Assembly (NCBI GenBank): GCA_021793155.1
Contig: JAJYTF010000006.1
Span: 62,001 to 126,000 of the forward strand
DNA length: 64,000 nt
Direction of reading: 5' to 3'
Origin: Pseudomonadota bacterium
Lineage (GTDB): Bacteria; Pseudomonadota; Alphaproteobacteria; Rhodospirillales; Magnetospirillaceae
Every line of letters starts with the position of its first letter. Position 1 is the first letter of the stretch. A program made the position numbers and the translations under genes. A model generated the notes under the pieces. The model had not been told where the DNA came from. It was given only the letters and a program-made list of their open reading frames with translations, and searched no databases. This document shows positions 7,783 through 16,129 of this stretch, in pieces.

Positions 7783-7928
7783 GGGCGGCCTCATTTCATG
7801 CGCCGGATCGCCGACGCTCTTCTTGCCGGGCGATCCTAGCGAGGTCAAATCCCCAGTGCAACATGATCGGCGATTAACGAGGGGGCAGGGCAATGCGGGT
7901 CACCCTGTTTCCGCTCCTCGATGCATCC

Positions 7929-9395
7929 CTACGCCGCCCAGGTCCTGTACCGCCCGGCCGCCAGGTCGACTTCGATAATGCGATGGTTGTTCGTGTCGGA
8001 CACCAACAGGCGGGCCGGGCCCGCGACGGCTATGCCGGCCGGCTCGGCGGCCGGCCGGCATAGCGGATCCGCGCAGTCGCCGATGGCCAGGTCATCGACC
8101 CGGTGCGACCGGAGGTCGAGGCGGCGCAGCATGCCGTTGTAACTGTCGGCCACGAGGATCGCGCCGGCCGTTACTGCGAGCCCCAGCGGGTGCTGCAACA
8201 GGGCCTGGTCGAACGGGCCGTTCTCATGGCCGAAAGCGAAGAGGCCCTGGCCGACCAGGGTACTGACCTGGGGCCGAGGGGCCAAGGCAAGGTGGCGGAT
8301 GGCCGAAGATTCGGCATCGGCGAAAAAGAGTCCCCGGCCGTCGGGTGCAGGTGCGATACCACTGGGCTGGGCCAGCAACGCCTGTTCGGCCGGGCCGTCG
8401 ACGATGTCCTCCCCTCCGGTGCCGGCGATTGGCCGGATGCGGCCGGTCTGCGGATCGAGCAGGCCGATCTGGTGGCTGCCGGCATTGGCAAAATAAAGAC
8501 CGTCTCCCAGCCGTTCCACGTCCCAGGGGGAAGCCAAGGCGGCGCCGGTGCCGGGTTCGGGCTGGCGCAGCGGTGGGCCGCGATGCCCCAGGCCGGCCAC
8601 CGTTGAAATCTGTCCGGTAACGCGGTCGATGCGGCGCAAGGCATGGTTTCCAGTGTCGGCGACCCAGATGGCCTCGCCGTCGCAAGCAAGGCCCTGCGGC
8701 CCACAGAAGGTGGCTTCGGCGGCGGCGCCATCGGTGAATCCGGGGTTCCCGGAACCGAAGCGGCCGACCTCGGCACCCTGGTCATCGAACAGGGCGATTT
8801 GGTGGTGGCCGGCATCCGCCACGGCCCACAGCATGTGGCCGTCGGCGGTCGGGCAAGCCTTGATCTTTCCGGGAAACCGCAGGCGCCCGCACGTTACCTC
8901 GGGCGTCGCCAGCGGCAATCTGCCGGGCGACAACTCGCCCTGGTCGCGGAACTGGCGGACCATGTCCCCCAGGCCCTGGACCAGCGCGTCGGGGTTCGGC
9001 TCTCCGGCCATCTGGCCGATGACATAGCCGTCAGGTGACAGGAACACGAGGGTCGGCCAGGCGCGGACCGCATAGTCCTCCCACAGGGTCATCGCCGGGT
9101 CATGCGCCACGGGATGGCGGACCCCGTGGCGGGCGATAGCCTGGGCGAGGTTGGCGGCTTTCCGTTCGGCCGGGAATTTCGGCGAGTGGATGCCGATAAC
9201 CGCCACCGCGTCGGGATAGGCGTTCTCAATGCGGCTCAGGGTGGGCAGCACCTGAATGCAGTTGATGCAGCAATAGGTCCAGAAATCGAGAACGACGATG
9301 CGCCCGCGCAGGTCGGCCAGGGACACCGGCTTCGGCGTGTTGAACCACTCCAGTCCGGGACGGTCGATCTCTGGCGCGCGGGTGATGCCGAGCAT
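7929..9395 (-). CDS. Thioredoxin-domain / NHL-repeat protein (NHLRC2-like)
   Basis: A 488-residue protein with two parts. Residues about 1-150 are a TlpA/thioredoxin-like domain with the redox motif WTYCCINC (CxxC preceded by another Cys) and a cis-proline in AWPTLVFLSPDG. Residues about 170-488 form repeated beta-propeller blades of NHL type: WVADTGNHALRRID, YFANAGSHQIGLLD, FFADAESSAIRHL, LVADSYNGMLRRLD, LVSDTNNHRIIEVD. This arrangement is that of NHLRC2-like proteins, whose bacterial role is not defined. No signal peptide follows the chosen ATG at 9395, so it should be cytoplasmic; the longer open frame upstream is antisense to the copper chaperone gene. Divergent from that gene with a 196-base gap containing a tandem repeat. 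Confidence 0.9.
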   Translation of the reverse strand: MLGITRAPEIDRPGLEWFNTPKPVSLADLRGRIVVLDFWTYCCINCIQVLPTLSRIENAYPDAVAVIGIHSPKFPAERKAANLAQAIARHGVRHPVAHDPAMTLWEDYAVRAWPTLVFLSPDGYVIGQMAGEPNPDALVQGLGDMVRQFRDQGELSPGRLPLATPEVTCGRLRFPGKIKACPTADGHMLWAVADAGHHQIALFDDQGAEVGRFGSGNPGFTDGAAAEATFCGPQGLACDGEAIWVADTGNHALRRIDRVTGQISTVAGLGHRGPPLRQPEPGTGAALASPWDVERLGDGLYFANAGSHQIGLLDPQTGRIRPIAGTGGEDIVDGPAEQALLAQPSGIAPAPDGRGLFFADAESSAIRHLALAPRPQVSTLVGQGLFAFGHENGPFDQALLQHPLGLAVTAGAILVADSYNGMLRRLDLRSHRVDDLAIGDCADPLCRPAAEPAGIAVAGPARLLVSDTNNHRIIEVDLAAGRYRTWAA

Positions 9396-9470
9396 CGGGC
9401 AAGCTTTCTTCAGCGGATGCCGCTGCACAAAATAAGGCGCCGCGACGAACCGATTGCAAGAGCCGGCCAA

Positions 9471-9518
9471 TCGCCGGGGTCCGGTGTCGCCGGGGTCCGG
9501 TGTCGCCGGGGTCCGGTT
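9471..9518 (+). repeat. Three tandem 16-bp repeats
   Basis: The unit TCGCCGGGGTCCGGTG occurs at 9471-9486, 9487-9502 and, with one final change, 9503-9518. It lies between the divergent NHL-repeat and copper chaperone genes, so copy number changes could alter promoter spacing. Confidence 0.9.
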
Positions 9519-9591
9519 GACAAGTGGTGGTACCGCTGAAACACTGGCCGTTCTTCCGATTTTCCGCAATTTCGTTCGAGCCGAGGCCGTC

Positions 9592-10086
9592 ATGAAGCTC
9601 CGTATGTTGATTGCCGCCGTCATTTGTGGTCTTGCTATGTCCGCCCAGGCGGCCGAATTCAAGAGCGGCTCGCTGACCATCGAAAACCCGTGGGCGCGCG
9701 CCTCGACCGGCCCGATTGCCGGGGCGTTTCTCGTCATCCACAACAATGGCGGCGATGCCGACCGTCTGGTCGGTGTGAGCTCCGAGGCGGCGGGCGAGGT
9801 GCAGATGCATCGCAGCCAGGAAGAGAACGGCGTGGTGTCCATGCGCCGTGTCGAGGTCATCGAGGTGCCGGCCCACGGCGAGGTCGCTTTGAAGCCGGGC
9901 AGCTACCACATCATGCTGATGGGGCTCAAGGCTCCGCTCAAGGCCGGCGACACCGTGCCCTTGACCTTGAAGTTCGAAAAGGCCGGCCCGGTGGCGGTGA
10001 CCGCCGTTGTCCAGAGCCCGGCTGCGGCCGCGCCGGGGGGCGGCATGATGGACCACCAGCACATGATGGATCATTCCCACCAATAG
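9592..10086 (+). CDS. Periplasmic copper chaperone PCu(A)C
   Basis: A 164-residue secreted protein. The N-terminus MKLRMLIAAVICGLAMSAQA-A is a clean Sec signal peptide. The mature part has the exact PCu(A)C copper motif H-x10-M-x21-H-x-M: MHRSQEENGVVSM followed by 21 residues and HIM. The C-terminus is a His/Met tail (MMDHQHMMDHSHQ), often used for Cu(II) capture. The family carries Cu(I) to the CuA/CuB sites of cytochrome oxidases in the periplasm. The ATG at 9592 is chosen because it yields the signal peptide. The nearby thioredoxin-domain gene is transcribed divergently, a suggestive but unproven link to metal or thiol handling. Confidence 0.95.
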   Translation: MKLRMLIAAVICGLAMSAQAAEFKSGSLTIENPWARASTGPIAGAFLVIHNNGGDADRLVGVSSEAAGEVQMHRSQEENGVVSMRRVEVIEVPAHGEVALKPGSYHIMLMGLKAPLKAGDTVPLTLKFEKAGPVAVTAVVQSPAAAAPGGGMMDHQHMMDHSHQ

Positions 10087-10172
10087 AAGAATAGCGGACG
10101 TATTTCGCATCAGTGGTCAAGTCGCCCTCCAGGGTTTATGATGGGCCTAGGACCTTCGAAGGAGGATCCGCC

Positions 10173-11006
10173 ATGACCCTGAAGGACATCCTTGTGCACG
10201 TCGACAACGGGCCTGCCTGCCCGGCACGCCTGGAAACAGCGGTGAACCTGGCGGTGGCCCACGGCGCCCATCTGGTCGGATTGCACGTGCGGCCGTCGCT
10301 CGTGTTGCCCGGAGCCATCTCTCCCGACTATGGCGGCGAGATCTCCCGCCTTCACGGGCTCTACAGTGAAAGCGCGTCCGCCGAGGCCAAGAAGAGTTTC
10401 GATCGAGCGGTCGGCGCCGTCAGCCTGTCATCCGAATGGCGTGACATCCGCGGCGACATGATCGACCTTGTAGCCCTGCATTCCCGCTATTGCGATCTGG
10501 CCATCGTCGGCCAAGCCGACAGCGCCGACGGAGCGATCGTGGGCGATCGGCGCCTCTGCGATCACCTGCCTATCGCCAGCGGGGTGCCGGTGTTGGTGGT
10601 GCCTTGCGTGGGGCACTACCCGGTGGTCGGTGAGCGTATTCTGGTCGGTTGGGATGCCAGCCGCGAGGCGAAGCGTGCACTGAGCGACGCCATGCCGCTG
10701 CTGGCGCGCGCCAAGCGCGTCGTCGTCCTGGCGGTAAATCCTGAAGGTGGGGGCAAGCACGGCGACGTCCCTTGCGCCGACATCGCCCTGCATCTGGCGC
10801 GCCACGGCGTCAAGGCGGTCTGCGAGACGATCCGGGCCGAGGATCTTGAGGTCGGTAGCGTGCTGCTGTCCCGTGCCGCCGACGAAGAGGCCGACATGAT
10901 CGTGATCGGCTCCTATGCCCACTCTCGGCTGAGGGAACTGGTCCTCGGTGGCACCACCCGCCATCTCTTGGCGCATATGACCGTGCCGGTTCTGATGTCG
11001 CATTGA
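10173..11006 (+). CDS. Universal stress protein, two-domain
   Basis: A 277-residue tandem UspA-family protein. The N-terminal domain begins MTLKDILVHVDNGPAC (strand followed by loop), and the second begins near residue 155 with ERILVGWDASREAKRAL. The C-terminal nucleotide-binding signature is GSYAHSRLRELVLGGTTRHLL, ending in PVLMSH. It is paralogous to the gene at 2252-3112, sharing the HSRLR-L-LGG-TRH core. A strong ribosome site GGAGGA lies about 8 bases before ATG 10173; the frame from 10113 is not supported. It converges on the permease gene ending at 11020, leaving only 13 bases between stops. Confidence 0.92.
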   Translation: MTLKDILVHVDNGPACPARLETAVNLAVAHGAHLVGLHVRPSLVLPGAISPDYGGEISRLHGLYSESASAEAKKSFDRAVGAVSLSSEWRDIRGDMIDLVALHSRYCDLAIVGQADSADGAIVGDRRLCDHLPIASGVPVLVVPCVGHYPVVGERILVGWDASREAKRALSDAMPLLARAKRVVVLAVNPEGGGKHGDVPCADIALHLARHGVKAVCETIRAEDLEVGSVLLSRAADEEADMIVIGSYAHSRLRELVLGGTTRHLLAHMTVPVLMSH

Positions 11007-11019
11007 GAAAAGCGCGGGG

Positions 11020-11892
11020 CTAACGCTCCCCGCCGCGCGGGTCCAGGGTATCCTGCAATCCGTCGCCCAGCAGGTTGAACGACAGCACGGTGAGGAAGAT
11101 CAGCACGCCGGGCCAGACGGCCAGGGCGGGAGCGGTGTACATCTGATCCAGAGCGGATGACAACATGTTGCCCCAGCTGGGCATGGGTGGCTGCACGCCG
11201 AGTCCCAGGAAGGACAAGGCGCTTTCCAGCAGGATGATGTTGCCGATGGACAGCGTTGCCGCGACGATCATCGGAGAGACCACGTTGGGCAGGATGTGCA
11301 CAGTCATGACGTGTAGCGGGCGGGCTCCCAGCGCCTCGGCGGCACGGACGAAGTCCTGGACCTTCACCGTCAAGGTGGCGGCGCGGACCAGCCTTGCCAC
11401 GGTCGTCCAGCCGACCAGAGCTATGATGACTACGATGCGTCCAAGGCTTGCCAGTTCCGAGTGGAATAGTTCGGGCGGCAGGCCGACCTTGGCTGGGTCG
11501 ACCGCGCCCAGGATGATCAGCAGGGGCAGCAGCGGCAGGGCGATGACTCCGTCGGTCAGGCGCATCAGCAGCGCGTCGGCGGCGCCGCCAAAATAGCCGG
11601 CCGCCAACCCGACGACCGTTCCCACCGCCGCCGCGACCAGGGCGGTGACCAGGCCGACCGCCAGGGATACCTGTCCACCCCTCAACAGGCGCAGCAGCAG
11701 GTCGCGGCCCACTTCGTCGGTGCCAAGCGGATGGGCCGCCGAAGGCCCGGCCAACTGCGCAGCCAGATCCAGAGTCTCGGCATCGATGCCCAGCGCCCGC
11801 TCGACCAGCCCGGCCGATGCCGCGGCCGCGACCAGCAGAGCCAGGAGCGCCAGGGCGAAGATCGCGGCGGGGTGCCGCAGCAGCCCCCTCAT
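11020..11892 (-). CDS. ABC transporter permease, DppC/OppC type
   Basis: A 290-residue inner-membrane permease of the peptide/nickel class. An N-terminal membrane segment (IFALALLALLVAAAASAGL) precedes the conserved HPLGTDEVGRDLLLRLLRGG loop that defines the DppC subfamily; further hydrophobic helices follow. The EAA-like cytoplasmic loop is visible as AEALGARPLHVMTVHILPN. The C-terminus NLLGDGLQDTLDPRGGER is typical of the family. It overlaps the DppB-type gene by 4 bases (ATGA), indicating translational coupling. With the binding protein at 12904-14571 it forms a peptide-type importer; no ATPase gene is adjacent. Confidence 0.94.
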   Translation of the reverse strand: MRGLLRHPAAIFALALLALLVAAAASAGLVERALGIDAETLDLAAQLAGPSAAHPLGTDEVGRDLLLRLLRGGQVSLAVGLVTALVAAAVGTVVGLAAGYFGGAADALLMRLTDGVIALPLLPLLIILGAVDPAKVGLPPELFHSELASLGRIVVIIALVGWTTVARLVRAATLTVKVQDFVRAAEALGARPLHVMTVHILPNVVSPMIVAATLSIGNIILLESALSFLGLGVQPPMPSWGNMLSSALDQMYTAPALAVWPGVLIFLTVLSFNLLGDGLQDTLDPRGGER

Positions 11893-12842
11893 CGGAAATG
11901 GATCCGGGGGTCGAGAACGCCATACAGAAGATCGGCCAGCAGGCTGCCGAACAAGGTCAGTCCGGTCGCCAGCATCAGCCCGGCCAGGGCCAGATTGTAG
12001 TCGTTGCCCATCACCGCGTCGTAGATCAGCTTGCCCATGCCGGGATAGGCGAACACCGTTTCGGTGACCAGAACGCCGGAGAACAGGGTGCCGAGGTCGA
12101 GCGCCAGGATCGTCACCACGGGGATCATGGCGTTGCGCAAGGCGTGGCGGAGAACCACCTGTGCCCAGGACAGGCCCTTGGCGCGCGCGGTGCGGATCCA
12201 GTCCTGGCGCAGGGTGCCGATCATGGCGGCCCGCATGTAGCGCATGTAATGGCCGAAGCTGGCCAGGGCCAAGGCGGCGACCGGCAGTGCCAGGTGCCGC
12301 AGCCGGTCGACGAGGCCGCCCCCGCCCACCGTCTCGACCCCCGAGGCGGGAAGCCAGGCCAGATCGACGGCGAAGATGATGATGAGAACCAGACCGAGCC
12401 AGAATACCGGCAGCGAGATGGCGGCGAAGGCGGCAAGGTTCAGCGCATGGTCGAGCGGGCGCCGATGGCGCAGCGCCGCGACGGCGCCGGCCGGGAGGGC
12501 GGCCAGGGCGGCGGCGGCCAAGCTGCTGATCATCAGCGCGGCGGTGTTGGCGAGCGGCGGCCCCAGGGTGTCGATCACCGGCAGGGCCGACAGGCGCGAA
12601 AAGCCAAGGTTGCCCGACAGGGCGGCCGTCAGCCAGTGCCAGTAGCGCAAGCCAAGCGGTTGATCCAGGCCATAAAGCGCCTTCAGGCGGGCAACGTCGG
12701 CGGGGGTCATGGTCGGCGACCCGGCGGCCATCAGTTCCACCGGATCGCCCGGCATCAGGCCGATCAGTCCATAGACCAGGAAGGACATGACCAGCATCAC
12801 CAGGGCGGCCTGGATCAGGCGGTGGATCAGGTGGCGGGCCAT
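11889..12842 (-). CDS. ABC transporter permease, DppB/OppB type
   Basis: A 317-residue inner-membrane permease. The start MARHLIHRLIQAALVMLVMSFLVYGLIGLMPGDP is the DppB hallmark: first membrane helix then the periplasmic LMPGDP motif. The EAA loop is IRTARAKGLSWAQVVLRHALRNA, followed by TETVFAYPGMGKLIYDAV, another family signature. It lies between the binding protein gene (61 bases upstream) and the DppC-type gene (4-base overlap). The substrate could be peptides, nickel or other small compounds; the sequence does not decide. Confidence 0.94.
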   Translation of the reverse strand: MARHLIHRLIQAALVMLVMSFLVYGLIGLMPGDPVELMAAGSPTMTPADVARLKALYGLDQPLGLRYWHWLTAALSGNLGFSRLSALPVIDTLGPPLANTAALMISSLAAAALAALPAGAVAALRHRRPLDHALNLAAFAAISLPVFWLGLVLIIIFAVDLAWLPASGVETVGGGGLVDRLRHLALPVAALALASFGHYMRYMRAAMIGTLRQDWIRTARAKGLSWAQVVLRHALRNAMIPVVTILALDLGTLFSGVLVTETVFAYPGMGKLIYDAVMGNDYNLALAGLMLATGLTLFGSLLADLLYGVLDPRIHFR

Positions 12843-12903
12843 GGCGTCATCCTGAACATCATCGTGATCCCGAGAAGGATGCCAGCGATGTTCGCTCCCA
12901 CAC

Positions 12904-14571
12904 TCATTCCCCCACCCGCCAGTTCTCCACCCACAAGGTGGTGGGGTACTGATGGCCGGTGGGTTCGACGCCCTGCAGCCACTTCGGCAGGATGAACGGA
13001 TCCGCGCGGAAAGTCAGAGGCAGATCGGGCAGGTCCTCGGCATAGAGTTCCTGCAGCCGGTACCACAGGTCGCGGCGCTTGTCCCGGTCGAGTTGCACCT
13101 CGATGGCGTCGATCAGCCGGTCCATCTGAGGATTCTTGTAGCCCCCCACATTTTCGCCGGCGAAATTGTTCTCCTTGGTGGGGACCATGTCGGAATAAAG
13201 GGTCAGCCGCGGCACGTTTTCCGGCGAGGACATCCAAGCGAACAGCGCGAGCGAGGGGAAGGCGTGCTTCAACACGGTCTCGCCGAAAAAGGTGCGGGCC
13301 GGCTGGTTGCGCAGGGTGACATCGATGCCCAGCCGCTTCCAGGCCTGCTGGCACACCAGTTCCATCACCTCGCGGTTACGCATTCCGGCCGTGGTCATCA
13401 GTTCCACGCTCAGCTTTTCGCCCTTGGCGTTTCGTCGCTGGCCGTCCGCGCCCAGGCTCCATCCGGCGGCGTCGAGCAGCCGGCCAGCCTTCACCGGATC
13501 GAAGGGATAGGTCTTGACCTTGGGGTCGGCACACCAGTCAAGCGGATTGACCAGGCTGTTGGCCACCTCCTGCTTGCCCTGGAAGATCTGCTGGACCATC
13601 GACTTGCGGTCGAGGCCGTAGAGCAGGGCTTGGCGCACCCTTCGGTCGGCCAGCGCCGGATTGTCCATGTTGACGGTTATGTGATCGTAGGAGAGGCCCG
13701 GCTTATAGATGACGGTCCATTCCGGGCGGTTGCGGCGCTCGAAGGCCAGTGCGCCGTCTACCGTCATGCCCAACTCGCCGGCGATCATGTCAATGCCCCC
13801 GGCCAGAAGGTTGGCTTCCAGGGCCGGCGTCGTCTCGATGGCCTTGACGACGATTTTGGCGAAGGCCGGCTTGCGGCCCCACCAGGTGGGGTTGCGCTCG
13901 AGCACCACGTACTGGCCGCGCACCACCTTGGTGATCTTGTAGGGGCCGAAATAGAGGCCGGGATTGGTCGTGTCGGTCTCGTAAAGGCTCTTGTTGCGAT
14001 ACTCGGCCGGTTCGGCGAAAGCCGCCCTTTCCAGATGAACGGGCAGAATCTGGAAGTCGTTTATGGCGTTGTAGTCAAAGGTCAGGCGGTCGAAATGCAG
14101 GGTAAAGGTCCTGGCATCCTTCGCCTCGACCGAAAGAATTCGGCGAAATAGCTCCCCGTTGGCGACTCCGCTTTGCGGGTGGCGTCCCACCTGCCAGGTG
14201 AACAGCACGTCGTCGGTGGTCACCGGCACACCGTCGCCCCAGGTGGCACCCGGCTGGATGGTGTAGGTGATGGCAACGCCGATACGGCCCCCGGGCAGGG
14301 TCTCCGGGATTGCCATGCGATTTCCGAGAGTCGGCAGGCGGGTGCACAGCATGCACACCAGTTGCCAATCCTTGTCGTAGACGGTGAACGGCCGCCGGGC
14401 CAGGCCAAGGATGTAATCCCTCGCCGCCATGGTGTCGATCAGCGGGTTGAAAGTGGACGGGAACTGCGAAATCCCGATGACCAGTTGGTCGTGCTGGGCA
14501 CGCGCCGCCCCGGGCAGAGCCAGGCAAATCAGCAACAGAAGGCCGAGAACAAAGCGACGGCACTGCCGCAT
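12904..14571 (-). CDS. ABC transporter substrate-binding protein, peptide/nickel class (SBP_bac_5)
   Basis: A 555-residue exported binding protein. N-terminal signal peptide: basic MRQCRR, a leucine-rich core and the ALPGAARA cleavage region. The mature part begins HDQLVIGISQFPSTFNPL and contains the family's characteristic WGDG-PVTTDDVLFTW, RRVRQALLYGLDR and TADPF-type elements. It captures ligand in the periplasm for the two permeases downstream. The thioesterase gene ends only 3 bases upstream of its start, so the four genes probably form one minus-strand operon. Confidence 0.92.
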   Translation of the reverse strand: MRQCRRFVLGLLLLICLALPGAARAQHDQLVIGISQFPSTFNPLIDTMAARDYILGLARRPFTVYDKDWQLVCMLCTRLPTLGNRMAIPETLPGGRIGVAITYTIQPGATWGDGVPVTTDDVLFTWQVGRHPQSGVANGELFRRILSVEAKDARTFTLHFDRLTFDYNAINDFQILPVHLERAAFAEPAEYRNKSLYETDTTNPGLYFGPYKITKVVRGQYVVLERNPTWWGRKPAFAKIVVKAIETTPALEANLLAGGIDMIAGELGMTVDGALAFERRNRPEWTVIYKPGLSYDHITVNMDNPALADRRVRQALLYGLDRKSMVQQIFQGKQEVANSLVNPLDWCADPKVKTYPFDPVKAGRLLDAAGWSLGADGQRRNAKGEKLSVELMTTAGMRNREVMELVCQQAWKRLGIDVTLRNQPARTFFGETVLKHAFPSLALFAWMSSPENVPRLTLYSDMVPTKENNFAGENVGGYKNPQMDRLIDAIEVQLDRDKRRDLWYRLQELYAEDLPDLPLTFRADPFILPKWLQGVEPTGHQYPTTLWVENWRVGE

Positions 14572-14574
14572 CGT

Positions 14575-14976
14575 TCAGGCCCACTCGGTTTCTGGGGGGA
14601 GCGGGCGGGGACGGTTGTCGTCGGTCACCGCGACGAAATGGAAGAGCGCCGAAGTGACGCGCACCAGCTGGCGGCTCCTGCAGCGGCGGACCCAGGCCTC
14701 GACGGCGATGGACATGGAACTGCGGCCGACCCTGACGATCTCGGTGTAGCAACTCACCTCGTCGCCGACGAAGACGGGAGCGTGGAAGACCATGCCGTCC
14801 ACCGCCACCGTGGCGACGCGGCCGTTCGCCCGGAACATGGCGTGGGTGCCGCCCGCCAGGTCCATCTGGCTCATCAGCCAGCCGCCGAAGATCTGGCCCG
14901 AAGGATTGGTGTCGGCGGGCATGGCGATGGAGCGCAGGGACAGAATTCCGGTGGGGGTGGGTTCAGGGGCTGCCAT
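14575..14976 (-). CDS. Acyl-CoA thioesterase, YciA-like hotdog protein
   Basis: A 133-residue single-hotdog protein. Motifs: LRSIAMPADTNPSGQIFGGWL with the catalytic aspartate in PADTN and the conserved GGWL helix start, then VAVDGMVFHAPVFVGDEVSCY and FHFVAVTDD. These match YciA/acyl-CoA hydrolases that release free fatty acids from short to medium acyl-CoAs. Length is normal. It is the first gene of a likely operon with the ABC transporter components. No specific link between thioester hydrolysis and that transporter is evident. Confidence 0.9.
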   Translation of the reverse strand: MAAPEPTPTGILSLRSIAMPADTNPSGQIFGGWLMSQMDLAGGTHAMFRANGRVATVAVDGMVFHAPVFVGDEVSCYTEIVRVGRSSMSIAVEAWVRRCRSRQLVRVTSALFHFVAVTDDNRPRPLPPETEWA

Positions 14977-15159
14977 TGATCTCGCTTCCGTGGTCTCTCA
15001 TGGTTCCTGCCGAATCGAAGGAACCCGACATTAATGTACGTGCACGGATTAGGCAAATCCACGGGAGGCAGGCGTGAGATAACCGGATAAGCGTGCGCAC
15101 CGCTGGCCGCACTACGGAATCAATGGTCCGGTAAGGACGAAGAATGGATCCGGGTAAGA

Positions 15160-15209
15160 GAACGCCCCTTCCCGCCTCGGGCGGGGGATGAGCTGGGGAA
15201 GGGGCGTTC
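15160..15209. repeat. Long palindrome, 14-bp perfect arms with nested hairpin
   Basis: GAACGCCCCTTCCC (15160-15173) pairs perfectly with GGGAAGGGGCGTTC (15196-15209). Within the loop CCCGCC pairs with GGCGGG. There is no T-run. The sequence style resembles dispersed palindromic repeats of many proteobacterial genomes rather than a terminator. Confidence 0.8.
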
Positions 15210-15397
15210 CAGGCGATCACCGGAGGGGCGGTGTGTCGCCGTACTGAATTGTTGAGCGATGCCAACGGCGCATTGGACCACGGCCTGGTAACAGTAGAAT
15301 TGCGTGCAGCGGCCTTTTCGTTTCATTTTGTAACAGGCGGGCTTGACCGAAACCCTCCGTTACCCGATTTCCGCTGCCGCGGTATGCCCGCCACGCA

Positions 15398-15403
15398 TAT
15401 ACT
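15398..15403 (+). promoter_or_regulatory. -10 TATACT box giving a leaderless response-regulator mRNA
   Basis: TATACT ends 6 bases before ATG 15410 and there is no Shine-Dalgarno, so the predicted transcription start coincides with the start codon. No consensus -35 is present, as is common for activator-dependent promoters of two-component systems. Confidence 0.5.
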
Positions 15404-15409
15404 GCGGGT

Positions 15410-16129
15410 ATGCCCGATCCCAACGTATCGCATATCCTGGTGGTCGACGACGACCGAGAAATTCGCGAACTGCTTGCCCGTTTCCTGGCGAAGCACGGCC
15501 TGCGCGTCAGCGCCGCGAAAGACGGCGTGGAGATGATGAAGATCCTGGACGGCTCGGCCGTGGACCTGGTGGTCCTCGACCTCATGCTGCCGGGCGAGGA
15601 CGGTCTGTCCCTATGCCGCCGGCTGCGGGCGAAGTCCAGCCTCCCGGTGATCATGCTGACCGCCATGGGCGAAGACACCGACCGCATCGTCGGGCTGGAA
15701 ATGGGGGCCGACGACTATCTGCCCAAGCCATTCAATCCTCGCGAACTGCTGGCCCGGATCAAGGCGGTGCTACGCCGCGTGCAGGCCGTGCCGACCGTCG
15801 ACTCGCCTGTCGGCGACGTCGTGCGTTTCGATGGCTGGTCCATGGAGCTGGGAGCCCGACGCCTGGTATCGCCCGAGGGGGCCGAGGTCGAGCTGTCCAC
15901 CGGCGAATACGAACTGTTGCTGGCCTTCGTCACCCATCCGCGCCGCGTGCTGAGCCGGGACCAGTTGCTCGATCTGGCGCGGGGCCGCAGTGCGGCGCCG
16001 TTCGACCGCAGCATCGACATCCAGGTGATGCGCCTGCGCCGAAAGATTGAAAGCGATCCGAAAGAACCACGCCTGATCAAGACGGTGCGCGGCGGCGGAT
16101 ACGTGTTTGCCGCCGAGGTGGCTTCGTGA
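15410..16129 (+). CDS. Two-component response regulator, OmpR family
   Basis: A 239-residue regulator. The receiver domain (about 1-125) has the acidic pair DDD near residue 13, phosphoacceptor Asp 57 in VVLDLMLPGEDG, the conserved Thr in MLTAMGED, and the Lys of PKPF. The C-terminal winged helix (about 145-239) has STGEYELLLAFVTHPRRVLSRDQLLDL and the recognition segment RSIDIQVMRLRRKIE ending in TVRGGGYVF. It is coupled by a 4-base overlap to a sensor kinase. The stimulus is unknown; the PHHP-like proline-rich kinase periplasmic domain does not tell. ATG 15410 is likely leaderless. Confidence 0.96.
   Translation: MPDPNVSHILVVDDDREIRELLARFLAKHGLRVSAAKDGVEMMKILDGSAVDLVVLDLMLPGEDGLSLCRRLRAKSSLPVIMLTAMGEDTDRIVGLEMGADDYLPKPFNPRELLARIKAVLRRVQAVPTVDSPVGDVVRFDGWSMELGARRLVSPEGAEVELSTGEYELLLAFVTHPRRVLSRDQLLDLARGRSAAPFDRSIDIQVMRLRRKIESDPKEPRLIKTVRGGGYVFAAEVAS

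Larger units (their letters stand above)
14977..15409. other. Divergent intergenic region (433 bases), repeat and promoter only
   Basis: Between the thioesterase gene (minus) and the response regulator (plus). It contains a long palindrome (15160-15209), the TGTAAC/GTTAC pair at about 15330-15364 that could be a response-regulator binding region, and the -10 box before 15410. No gene is supported; the short frames here have no ribosome site. Confidence 0.6.

Noticed and set aside
7783-7928. Possible FNR-type box in the hemA promoter (TTAAT...ATCAT)
   Set aside because: The spacer is 5 rather than 4 bases and the halves deviate from TTGAT/ATCAA.
11817-12995. 392-codon plus-strand open frame antisense to the permease genes
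   Set aside because: Rich in Gln, Gly, His and Arg, opposite to a clear DppB permease; a typical GC-driven shadow.
15160-15209. Palindrome as an intrinsic terminator
   Set aside because: It lies between divergent gene starts and lacks a T-run, so it was listed as a repeat instead.
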